Part shown: piece by piece, positions 1-5,870 of the stretch
Layout: the number at the start of each line of letters is the position of its first letter
Numbering within the stretch: position 1 is the stretch's first letter
NCBI GenBank assembly: GCA_003133265.1
Contig: PKWQ01000359.1
Span: forward strand, 125-6,648
DNA from: Acetobacteraceae bacterium
Lineage (GTDB): Bacteria > Pseudomonadota > Alphaproteobacteria > Acetobacterales > Acetobacteraceae
Reading direction: 5' to 3'
Length of the DNA: 6,524 nucleotides
Translations under genes and position numbers: made by a program
The notes under the pieces: generated by a model
The model's database searches: none
What the model was told of the DNA's origin: nothing
Seen by the model: only the letters and a program-made list of their open reading frames with translations

Positions 1-650
1 TGGTGGACACCGCCGGGCTGCGCCGCCGGGCGCGGATCGAGGCGCCGCTGGAAAAAATGTCGGTCAGCGCCTCGCTGGAGGCGCTGAAGATGGCGGAAGT
101 GGTGGTGCTGACCATCGACGCCGTGCTCGGCCTGCACGACCAGGATTTGCAGATCGCCAAGCTGATCGAGCGCGAGGGCCGCGCCTGCGTCATCGCATTG
201 AACAAGTGGGACGCGGTGCCCGACCGCAACGCCGCGCGCAAGGCGGTGTCCGACCGGCTGGAGACCTCGCTGGCGCAGATGAAGGGCATCCCCGTCGTCA
301 CCTTCTCCGCGCTGACCGGCGCCGGCATCGACAAGCTGCTGCCGGCGGTGCGCAAGGTCCACGCCACCTGGAATACCCGCATCCCCACCGGCGAGCTGAA
401 CCGCTGGTTCGAGAACGCGCTGACCCGCCATCAGGCGCCGCTGGTGCAGGGACGGCGGCTGAAGCTGCGCTACATCACCCAGGCCAAGGCCCGCCCGCCG
501 ACGTTCATCGCCTTCGGCACCCGCGCCGAGCTGACGCCGGAGGACTACCAGCGCTATCTGGTGAACTCGCTGCGCGAGACGTTCGGCCTGCCCGGCACGC
601 CGATCCGGCTGCAATTTCGCGGAACGAAGAACCCGTTCGCCGAGCATTGA
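1..650 (+). CDS. der: GTPase Der (EngA), C-terminal part, cut by window edge
   Basis: Der is a tandem-GTPase ribosome biogenesis factor that acts in maturation of the 50S subunit in the cytoplasm. Only about the last 215 residues are visible, roughly half of the usual ~450-490; the gene enters from the left edge in the frame starting at base 3. Seen directly: the G3 motif VDTAG at visible residues 1-5 (the GTG at base 3 is an internal Val codon, not a start), the G4 motif NKWD at 67-70, the G5-like FSALTG at 101-106, then the KH-like domain from about 131 (ELNRWFENAL) to the end, closing with the family-typical RGTKNPF. This is therefore the second G domain plus the KH domain. The first G domain and the P-loop of the second lie outside the window. 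The frame is intact and ends in TGA. A membrane-protein gene follows 30 nt downstream on the same strand. Identification is secure. Confidence 0.96.
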   Translation, partial: VDTAGLRRRARIEAPLEKMSVSASLEALKMAEVVVLTIDAVLGLHDQDLQIAKLIEREGRACVIALNKWDAVPDRNAARKAVSDRLETSLAQMKGIPVVTFSALTGAGIDKLLPAVRKVHATWNTRIPTGELNRWFENALTRHQAPLVQGRRLKLRYITQAKARPPTFIAFGTRAELTPEDYQRYLVNSLRETFGLPGTPIRLQFRGTKNPFAEH

Positions 651-667
651 GCCCACCCGGCGTCGGC

Positions 668-673
668 AGAGGA
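668..673 (+). promoter_or_regulatory. Ribosome binding site of the membrane-protein gene
   Basis: AGAGGA lies 7 nt before the ATG at 681 and is a good Shine-Dalgarno match. It fixes the start of the 268-residue protein and supports expression from a transcript that also covers der. Confidence 0.7.
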
Positions 674-680
674 CCGGACC

Positions 681-1487
681 ATGCTTTCCGCCTTCCTGAT
701 CGGACTGCTCGTCAAGGCCGCGTTTACCGCCGCGGTGGTCATCACCGCCGGCGTGATCGCCGAGGCGGTCGGGCCGTTCTGGGGTGGGCTGATCTCCGCG
801 CTGCCGATCGCCGCCGGTCCCGGCTACGTCCTGCTCTCGATCGAGCACGATGCCGGCTTCATTGCCGCCGCCGCGCTGTCCTCCTACGCCTCCACCGCCG
901 CGATCATGCTGTTCCTGATCACCGTCGTCCGTCTCGCGCCCAGCCAGCCGCTCTGGCGGGTGATCGGCGGGGGCATCCTGGCCTGGCTGGCTGGCGCGCT
1001 GGCGATCAACGCCGTCGCGTGGACCCCGCTCACCGCGACGGCGCTCAACATCGCCGTCACGCTGCCCGCCATCGCCGTCTCGCGCAACGCCGAGCGCCGG
1101 CTGGGCCAGATCAGGCTGGCGCCGCCGCTGCGCTGGTACGACCTGCCGGTTCGCGCCATGCTGGTCGGGCTGGTGGTCGCCTCGGTGGTCATGGCGAGCC
1201 GCCTGCTCGGCCCGACGGCCACCGGCCTGCTCGCGGTGCTGCCGATCGCGCTGTCCAGCCTCTGCATCATCATCTACCGGCGCCTCGGCGGGCCGGCCTG
1301 CGCGGCGCTGATCGCCAGCACCATCCGCGGCATGCCGGGCTTCGGGCTGGCGCTGCTGACGCTGCATCTCGCCATCGGCCCGCTCGGTCTGCCGCTCGCC
1401 CTGCTCGCCGGGCTGGCCGCCTCGTTCACCTGGGCGATCGGTCAGATGACCGTCCGGCGCCTGCGCCCGGCCCGGCTGACCGCCTGA
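681..1487 (+). CDS. Polytopic membrane protein of unknown function with internal duplication
   Basis: This is a 268-residue, very hydrophobic protein, probably in the inner membrane. I do not recognise a named family with certainty; the short Gly/Pro-rich helices recall GlpM/DUF3147-like small membrane proteins, but that is only an impression. I count about 8-10 hydrophobic segments: roughly residues 5-27, 33-54, 59-83, 94-112, 117-133, 157-175, 182-199, 205-232 and 235-254. Residues 11-68 align without gaps to 157-214 (offset 146). They share G-P, then G-L, then LPIA, with 8 of 14 identities in 31-44 against 177-190, so the protein looks like a two-fold repeat joined by a basic loop (about 134-156). 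The ATG is preceded by AGAGGA 7 nt upstream, which supports the start. It lies 30 nt after der with no terminator seen, so the two are probably co-transcribed. A transport role is possible but unsupported. Confidence 0.85.
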   Translation: MLSAFLIGLLVKAAFTAAVVITAGVIAEAVGPFWGGLISALPIAAGPGYVLLSIEHDAGFIAAAALSSYASTAAIMLFLITVVRLAPSQPLWRVIGGGILAWLAGALAINAVAWTPLTATALNIAVTLPAIAVSRNAERRLGQIRLAPPLRWYDLPVRAMLVGLVVASVVMASRLLGPTATGLLAVLPIALSSLCIIIYRRLGGPACAALIASTIRGMPGFGLALLTLHLAIGPLGLPLALLAGLAASFTWAIGQMTVRRLRPARLTA

Positions 1488-1504
1488 GCCGCTAGCCCTC
1501 ATAA

Positions 1505-1557
1505 CGAAACCGGACTTGCGTTCGCGGCAATAACGCTACATGTGCGCGCCGGTTTTG
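1505..1557. repeat. Widely spaced inverted repeat flanking the MFS promoter candidate
   Basis: CGAAACCGG at 1505-1513 is mirrored by CCGGTTTTG at 1549-1557. The inner seven bases (AAACCGG/CCGGTTT) are perfectly complementary, the next pair is a G-T mismatch (G-U wobble in RNA) and the outermost pair is C-G. The arms are 35 nt apart and bracket the candidate promoter, which would suit a two-site operator. A smaller imperfect stem with a TTCG loop (TTGCG...CGGCAA, 1516-1530) lies between them, and GCGAT-ACGA-ATCGC at 1557-1570 is a further perfect 5-bp inverted repeat. No regulator gene is adjacent, so an operator role is an inference. Confidence 0.35.
1516..1542 (+). promoter_or_regulatory. 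Candidate sigma-70-type promoter for the MFS gene
   Basis: TTGCGTT (1516-1522) and GCTACATG (1535-1542) are separated by 12 nt. They resemble the housekeeping promoter pattern described for Caulobacter (TTGACGS, 10-14 nt, GCTANAWC): the -35 element keeps TTG and the -10 element matches all but its last base. This would place the transcription start near 1549 and give a leader of about 60 nt. The classical E. coli spacing is not met, so this call depends on the alphaproteobacterial assignment. Confidence 0.4.
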
Positions 1558-1592
1558 CGATACGAATCGCCGCGCCTTCGTAAAAATAGAAT

Positions 1593-1600
1593 GGGATGGA
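1593..1600 (+). promoter_or_regulatory. Ribosome binding site deciding the MFS start
   Basis: GGGATGGA ends 7 nt before the ATG at 1608. The in-frame ATG at 1596 lies inside this purine run and would have no usable site of its own, so 1608 is preferred. Confidence 0.6.
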
Positions 1601-1607
1601 AACGATC

Positions 1608-2921
1608 ATGGACGCCTTGGAGAAACGCACGATCGCGAAGGTGTCGCGACGACTGATACCGTTCCTTATCGTTTGTTATTTCGTCGCCTATCTGGACCGG
1701 GTGAATGTCGGCTTCGCCGCGCTGACGATGAACAAGGCGCTGGGCCTGTCCTCCACCGCCTTCGGCCTCGGCGCCGGGGTGTTCTTCCTGGCGTATTTCG
1801 TCTTCGAGGTGCCCTCCAACCTGCTCCTGGAACGCTTCGGCGCGCGCAAATGGATCGCGCGCATCATGTTCACCTGGGGCGTGATGTCGGGGATGATGGC
1901 CTTCATCCCGCAGATCGCCACCGCGACCGGCACCGGCACCACCACGGTGTTCTACGTCATCCGCGTGCTGCTGGGCATCGCCGAGGCCGGCTTCTTCCCG
2001 GGGATCATCTTCTACCTGACGCTGTGGTTCCCCTCGATCCACCGGGCCCGGATCATCGCGATGTTCATGGCCGCCATCCCGCTGTCCTCGGTCATCGGCG
2101 CCCCGGTATCGGGCATGTTGCTGAACCTCGACGGCGCGGTCGGTCTGGCCGGCTGGCAGTGGCTGTTCATCATCGAGGCGGTTCCGGCGCTGCTGCTCTC
2201 GGTCGCGGTATTCCTCTATCTCACCGACGGCCCGGCCGGCGCGCACTGGCTTGCCGCCGATGAGCGCGGCTGGCTGATCGAGCGGCTGGCCGCGGAACGG
2301 CGCCAGCGCGAGGCGGCGAAGCATTTCGGCGTGCTCGAGGCGCTCGGCAACACCCGCGTGCTGCTGCTGTCGGTGGTGTATTTCGGCATCGTCGCGGCGA
2401 ATTACGGGCTCAGTTTCTTCCTGCCGCAGATCGTGCGCGATTTCGGCCTGAGCTTCACCGCCACCGGCTTCGTCACCGCGATCCCGTTCGTGATCGGCAC
2501 CCTGGGGATGATCTATTGGGGCCGCCGCTCCGACCGCATCCGCGAGCGCAAGGAACATCTGGCACTGGCCGTGCTGATCGCCGGGGGGGGCATCGCCGCC
2601 TCCACGCTGCTCGTTGACCCGACCGGCAAGATGATCGCCCTGGCCATCGCCGGCTTCGGCATCTTCGCCGCGCTGCCGGTATTCTGGACGCTGCCGACCG
2701 CCTTCCTGTCGGGCGCGGCCGCCGCCGGCGGCATCGCGGTCATCAACTCGATCGGCAATCTGGCCGGTTTCGCCGGTCCCTATGTGGTGGGCTCGATCAA
2801 GGATTCGACCGGCAGCTACACCGTCGGTCTGCTGATCGTTGCCGGCGTGGCCTTCCTGGCCATGCTGATCGCGCTGTCGCTACAGCACGACACCGCGCTG
2901 GAGCATCCCCCGGAAGCCTGA
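1608..2921 (+). CDS. MFS transporter, anion:cation symporter (ACS) family
   Basis: This is a 437-residue, 12-helix major facilitator of the inner membrane. It most resembles the ACS family, which takes up organic anions such as tartrate, phthalate, glucarate or 4-hydroxyphenylacetate, usually with protons. Seen: an N-terminus reading EKRTIAKVSRRLIPFL, then YLDRVNVGFAAL (28-39) with the family's Asp-Arg in helix 1; the loop 2-3 signature around NLLLERFGARKW (71-82); helix 4 RVLLGIAEAGFFPG (119-132) leading to WFP at 140-142; GWQWLFIIEAVPA (182-194) near helix 6; a charged central loop (about 205-250); and the second loop signature GRRSDRIRERK (305-315). ACS members are usually 420-460 residues, so the length is normal. 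The start at 1608 is chosen over 1596 because of Shine-Dalgarno spacing. An uninterrupted G8 run sits at 2583-2590. The substrate cannot be read from sequence, and no catabolic genes lie beside it to hint at one. Confidence 0.92.
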   Translation: MDALEKRTIAKVSRRLIPFLIVCYFVAYLDRVNVGFAALTMNKALGLSSTAFGLGAGVFFLAYFVFEVPSNLLLERFGARKWIARIMFTWGVMSGMMAFIPQIATATGTGTTTVFYVIRVLLGIAEAGFFPGIIFYLTLWFPSIHRARIIAMFMAAIPLSSVIGAPVSGMLLNLDGAVGLAGWQWLFIIEAVPALLLSVAVFLYLTDGPAGAHWLAADERGWLIERLAAERRQREAAKHFGVLEALGNTRVLLLSVVYFGIVAANYGLSFFLPQIVRDFGLSFTATGFVTAIPFVIGTLGMIYWGRRSDRIRERKEHLALAVLIAGGGIAASTLLVDPTGKMIALAIAGFGIFAALPVFWTLPTAFLSGAAAAGGIAVINSIGNLAGFAGPYVVGSIKDSTGSYTVGLLIVAGVAFLAMLIALSLQHDTALEHPPEA

Positions 2922-2934
2922 TCCGGGATACGTT

Positions 2935-2965
2935 CGCCGGCGCGGATTATGTCCCCGCGCCGGCG
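2935..2965. terminator. GC-rich hairpin at the convergent MFS/SDR junction
   Basis: CGCCGGCGCGG (2935-2945) and CCGCGCCGGCG (2955-2965) form a perfect 11-bp inverted repeat around a 9-nt AT-rich loop. It lies 13 nt after the MFS stop. On the other strand it spans the last codons and stop of the SDR gene (TTA at 2947-2949, in the loop). Its position suits a shared bidirectional terminator between converging genes. However, neither side has a real T-run (only GCGTTTGC on the plus side), so it is not a textbook intrinsic terminator. It may instead act with Rho or as a 3'-end stabiliser. Confidence 0.5.
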
Positions 2966-3678
2966 GCGTTTGCAGTGAACGACACCACCGCACCGTGCCG
3001 CGTCTCACCCGGCAGGCACAGCCCGGCCAGCATCGGCGCCACGTCGGCGGGGGTCGGCAATGTGGCCGGGTCCTCGCCCGGCATGGCGCTCGCGCGCAGC
3101 TTGGTCGCCACCGCGCCGGGATCGAACAGATTGATCCGCAGCCGCGTGGTCCGGGTTTCCTCGGCCCAGCAGCGCACCAGATGCTCAAGCCCGGCCTTGG
3201 TGGCGCCGTAGGTGCCCCAATAGGCCCTGGGCTGACGCACCAGCGCGTCGGTCACGAACACCGCCCGCCCGGCTTCGGCCGCCAGCAGCAGCGGCGCCGT
3301 GGCGCGGATCAGCCGGAAGCCGGCGGACAGGTTCACCGCCACCGCGCCCGCCCAGTCCGCGTCCTGGATATGCGGCGCCGGGGTCAGCTTGGCCAGCACG
3401 CCGGCGGCATGCACCAGGATATCCAGGCGGCGGAACCGCTCGAACAGGCTCGGGCCGATCACGTCGACGCTGGCGGTCTCGGTCAGATCGAGCGGCAGCA
3501 GCGTCGATGCCCCGCCCCCGGCGCGGATCGCGTCGTCGGTCTCCTCCAGCCCGCCCACGGTACGCGCGGTGATCACCACATGCGCGCCCAGCCGGGCAAG
3601 CGCCAGCGCCGTCGCCGCGCCAATACCCCGGCTGGCGCCGGTCACCAGCGCCACCTGCCCGTCCAGAGGCTTGGTCAT
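2947..3678 (-). CDS. SDR family oxidoreductase, last gene of the cvpA-purF operon
   Basis: This is a 243-residue classical short-chain dehydrogenase/reductase, a Rossmann-fold cytoplasmic enzyme expected to use NAD(P)(H). Seen: the cofactor-binding TGASRGIG (13-20), Asp64 in LPLDLT contacting the adenine region, HAAG at 90-93 (usual NAG with His for Asn), structural Asn116 in VNLSAG, the active-site pair Tyr157 and Lys161 (YGATK), and DPGAVATKL at 186-194. Arg39 after strand 2 hints at an NADP preference. Oddity: the position 13 residues before Tyr157, where the catalytic Ser normally sits, is Asp144 (FVTDAL), with Thr143 beside it. The overall sequence recalls YciK-like SDRs (RAYWGTY before the Lys). 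The ATG comes two bases after the purF stop with GGAAAG 6 nt upstream, so translation is probably coupled. The substrate is unknown; its place after purF is conserved in alphaproteobacteria as I recall it, but that alone does not show a purine role. Confidence 0.93.
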   Translation of the reverse strand: MTKPLDGQVALVTGASRGIGAATALALARLGAHVVITARTVGGLEETDDAIRAGGGASTLLPLDLTETASVDVIGPSLFERFRRLDILVHAAGVLAKLTPAPHIQDADWAGAVAVNLSAGFRLIRATAPLLLAAEAGRAVFVTDALVRQPRAYWGTYGATKAGLEHLVRCWAEETRTTRLRINLFDPGAVATKLRASAMPGEDPATLPTPADVAPMLAGLCLPGETRHGAVVSFTANAAGAGT

Positions 3679-3680
3679 GG

Positions 3681-5147
3681 TCAGCTTTCCGTCAGCAGAC
3701 TGAGCTGGCGCTCGGCGTTGTCGGTCTGGTCCGGCCGCGCGATCGGGTACTCGCCGGTGAAGCAGGCGTCGCAGTAATGCGGCTTGGCCGGATCGCGTCC
3801 GGGCTTGCCCAGCGCCCGGTACAGCCCGTCGATCGAGACGAACGCCAGGGTGTCGGCGCCGATCAGTTCCGCCATTTCGGCCACGTTGTGCTGGGCGGCG
3901 AGCAGCTTGCTCCGCTCCGGCGTGTCGATGCCGTAGAAGCAGGAATGGGTCGTCGGCGGCGAGGAGATCCGCATATGCACCTCCTTCGCGCCGGCCTGGC
4001 GCACCATCTCGACGATCTTGCGGCTGGTGGTGCCGCGCACGATCGAGTCGTCCACCAGCACCACGCGCTTGCCTTCCAGCACCGGGCGGTTGGCGGAGTG
4101 CTTCAGCTTCACGCCGAGATTGCGGATATGGTCGGTCGGCTCGATGAAGGTGCGCCCGACATAGTGATTGCGGATGATGCCCAGCTCGAAGGGGATGCCG
4201 CTCTCTTGCGCGTAGCCCATCGCCGCCGGCACGCCGGAATCCGGCACCGGCACGATCACGTCGGCCTCCACGCCGGACTCGCGCGCCAGTTCCGCGCCGA
4301 TGCGCTTGCGCGCGTCGTAGACCGGCATGCCCTCCATCACCGAATCCGGCCGGGCGAAATAGATGTATTCGAACACGCAGAAGCGTTCGACATGGCGGCC
4401 GAACGGCTTGATGCTGCGCACGCCCTGGTCGTCGATCACCACGATCTCGCCGGGCTCGATATCGCGGACGAACTCGGCGCCGACGATATCCAGCGCGCAG
4501 GTCTCGCTCGCCAGCACCCAGCCGGCGGTATCCTCGGACCCGGCGATGCGCCCCAGGATCAGTGGCCGCACGCCCAGCGGATCGCGCACGCCCATCAGCG
4601 CGTTATTGGTCAGCGCCACCAGCGAATAGGCGCCGACCACCTGCTTCAGCGCATCGATCAGCCGGTCCACCACGGTGGAATACAGGCTGATGGCGATCAG
4701 ATGGACGAACACCTCGCTGTCGGTGGTGGACTGGAACAGGCAGCCGCGACGCACCAGCGCGCGGTGCAGCACATGCGCGTTGGTCAGGTTGCCGTTGTGC
4801 GCCACGGCCAGGCCGCCGAACTCGAAATCTGCATAGAGCGGCTGGACGTTGCGCAGAATGGTCTCGCCGGTGGTGGCGTAACGGTTGTGCCCGACCGCGA
4901 TCGTGCCGGGCAGCGAGGCGATCACCTTGGCATCGCCGAAATTGTCGCCGACCAGCCCCAGGCCGCGATGGGAATGGAACCGCTGGCCGTCGAAGGTGAC
5001 GATGCCCGTCGCCTCCTGCCCGCGATGTTGCAGCGCATGCAGCCCGAGCGCGGTAACGGCGGCGGCATCGGGGACTCGCCACACGCCGATGACGCCACAT
5101 TCCTCGTGGAACTTGTCGTCGTCGTGAGGCTGGGTGGTGCAGTCCAT
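3681..5147 (-). CDS. purF: Amidophosphoribosyltransferase (Fe-S type)
   Basis: PurF makes 5-phosphoribosylamine from PRPP and glutamine, the first committed step of purine synthesis, in the cytoplasm. The protein is 488 residues (family about 470-510). Seen: a 16-residue propeptide ending HEE before the nucleophile Cys17 (CGVIGV); the N-terminal glutaminase domain with HNRYATTG (87-94), HNGNLTN (117-123) and TTDSE (141-145); then the phosphoribosyltransferase domain with PDSGVPAA (302-309) and the PRPP loop VVLVDDSIVRGTTSRK (362-377). Cys257, Cys403, Cys459 and Cys462 match the four [4Fe-4S] ligands of the Bacillus subtilis enzyme, so this is the oxygen-sensitive, propeptide-processed type rather than the E. 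coli type. The reading frame stays open far upstream, but ATG at 5147 is the start: AGGAG sits 8 nt before it and the known N-terminus follows. It lies 11 nt after cvpA and 2 nt before the SDR gene. Purine-nucleotide feedback is expected from the family. Confidence 0.98.
   Translation of the reverse strand: MDCTTQPHDDDKFHEECGVIGVWRVPDAAAVTALGLHALQHRGQEATGIVTFDGQRFHSHRGLGLVGDNFGDAKVIASLPGTIAVGHNRYATTGETILRNVQPLYADFEFGGLAVAHNGNLTNAHVLHRALVRRGCLFQSTTDSEVFVHLIAISLYSTVVDRLIDALKQVVGAYSLVALTNNALMGVRDPLGVRPLILGRIAGSEDTAGWVLASETCALDIVGAEFVRDIEPGEIVVIDDQGVRSIKPFGRHVERFCVFEYIYFARPDSVMEGMPVYDARKRIGAELARESGVEADVIVPVPDSGVPAAMGYAQESGIPFELGIIRNHYVGRTFIEPTDHIRNLGVKLKHSANRPVLEGKRVVLVDDSIVRGTTSRKIVEMVRQAGAKEVHMRISSPPTTHSCFYGIDTPERSKLLAAQHNVAEMAELIGADTLAFVSIDGLYRALGKPGRDPAKPHYCDACFTGEYPIARPDQTDNAERQLSLLTES
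3685..3690 (-). promoter_or_regulatory. Ribosome binding site of the SDR gene inside purF
   Basis: On the minus strand GGAAAG lies 6 nt before the SDR ATG and within the last codons of purF. The junction reads TGA-CC-ATG, so a ribosome ending purF is placed directly on the SDR start. Confidence 0.65.
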
Positions 5148-5154
5148 TCGGTGA

Positions 5155-5160
5155 TCTCCT
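5155..5160 (-). promoter_or_regulatory. Ribosome binding site of purF, overlapping the cvpA stop
   Basis: On the minus strand the junction reads TAGGAGATCACCGAATG. The cvpA stop TAG shares its last two bases with the AGGAG Shine-Dalgarno of purF, which ends 8 nt before the ATG. This fixes the purF start and suggests that cvpA termination and purF initiation are coupled. Confidence 0.85.
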
Positions 5161-5737
5161 AGTCCCGTTCGGTGGGCTTGCCGATGGCTCGGCCCTGGGG
5201 CGTGGCGTGCAACAGCGCCGCCGACGTGGTCTCTCGTGGCGGCGGCGGAGCGGACAGACGCGGGCGATAATCCTTCGGCAGCGTCTGCACCAGAAAAGCC
5301 GCTCCCTGGTACACATATGGTAGCGATCTGGCGTCCTGCACCGCCTGCGGCCAGTGATCCACCGGTGTCAGCCATCCGCCAGCGATATAGGCGATGATGA
5401 TCAGGACCGCACCCCGGGCAAGGCCGAATACCAGCCCCAGGCTGCGATCGAGGCCGCCGAGGACGGAGGCGCGGACAACGCCGCCGACCCAGCCCGAGAC
5501 GATCATCAGGACGATCAGCGCGGCGAGGAACACGCCGCCGAAGGCCACCGGTGCGACGAGGTCCTTCGGAAGGTAGGGCGCGATCTGCAAACGGGCCAGC
5601 GGACCGCCCCAGACGGCGGCGAACCCGGCGCCGATCCAGGCGCCGATGCCCAGCACCTCGCGCACCAGCCCGCGCATGAGCGCGAACAGGCCGGAGACCG
5701 CGAGCACGCCAACAACGGCAAAATCCACCCAGGTCAT
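5159..5737 (-). CDS. cvpA: CvpA family inner-membrane protein
   Basis: This is a 192-residue membrane protein of the CvpA family, named for its need in colicin V production in E. coli; its biochemical role is not settled. Seen: MTWVDFAVVGVLAVSGLFAL as the first helix, then RGLVREVLGIGAW (22-34) with the family's Arg-Gly...Arg-Glu, further helices at about 28-44, 64-87 and 101-122, and the conserved DRSLGLVFGLARG (97-109). A hydrophilic, Pro-rich tail follows residue 155. Four helices and about 160-200 residues are normal for the family. An upstream in-frame ATG at 5797 would add 20 polar residues, has no ribosome binding site and would precede the typical MTWVD-like start, so 5737 is preferred, although its own site (GGCGG) is weak. 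It is first in the cvpA-purF-SDR unit, 11 nt before purF, the same pairing seen in many proteobacteria. Confidence 0.93.
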   Translation of the reverse strand: MTWVDFAVVGVLAVSGLFALMRGLVREVLGIGAWIGAGFAAVWGGPLARLQIAPYLPKDLVAPVAFGGVFLAALIVLMIVSGWVGGVVRASVLGGLDRSLGLVFGLARGAVLIIIAYIAGGWLTPVDHWPQAVQDARSLPYVYQGAAFLVQTLPKDYRPRLSAPPPPRETTSAALLHATPQGRAIGKPTERD

Positions 5738-5824
5738 CGAACCGCCGGAAAGAGGGAAACGCGCTCCGTATATCCGACGCGGCGAGTCCCGCGCCATCCG
5801 CGATCACGCATAGGGGAAACCCAA

Positions 5825-5854
5825 TGCGGCAGTACCGTGACGGTCGTTGCCGCA
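5825..5854. terminator. Imperfect hairpin between radA and cvpA, possible radA terminator
   Basis: TGCGGCA (5825-5831) pairs with TGCCGCA (5848-5854), and inside them ACCG (5834-5837) pairs with CGGT (5841-5844) around a TGA loop, with a small 2x3 internal loop between the two stems. The structure begins 17 nt after the radA stop on the minus strand and is followed by TTGGGTTTCCCC, a poor T-tract. It could end radA transcripts or be an operator for the cvpA-purF unit. The remaining gap (5738-5824) must carry the cvpA promoter if there is one; I see only weak candidates, such as GGATATACGG at 5766-5775, with no convincing -35 box. Confidence 0.4.
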
Positions 5855-5870
5855 CGGCCACGGAACCGGC

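Noticed and set aside
206..1495. A 429-codon plus-strand frame spanning der and the membrane-protein gene
   Set aside because: It crosses two real genes in another frame, and the product is Arg/Ala/Gly/Pro-rich with no domain.
1536..2558. A 340-codon open frame on the minus strand opposite the MFS gene
   Set aside because: Its product is an Arg/His/Asp/Gly/Gln-rich low-complexity string without domains, as expected from the antisense of a high-GC gene, and the plus-strand MFS protein is clearly real.
3777..5162. A 461-codon open frame on the plus strand opposite purF
   Set aside because: It is the mirror of a highly conserved purF, with a His/Ala/Asp/Gln-rich product of no recognisable family. 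The length is explained by GC-rich codon bias suppressing stops.
5738..5797. A 20-residue longer CvpA start at 5797
   Set aside because: There is no Shine-Dalgarno before it, and the added residues are polar and precede the typical CvpA beginning.
5148..5861. An N-terminal extension of purF reaching back over cvpA
   Set aside because: The region is coded by cvpA in another frame, the extension is Arg-rich and unlike any PurF, and the ATG at 5147 has an excellent ribosome binding site and the known propeptide context.
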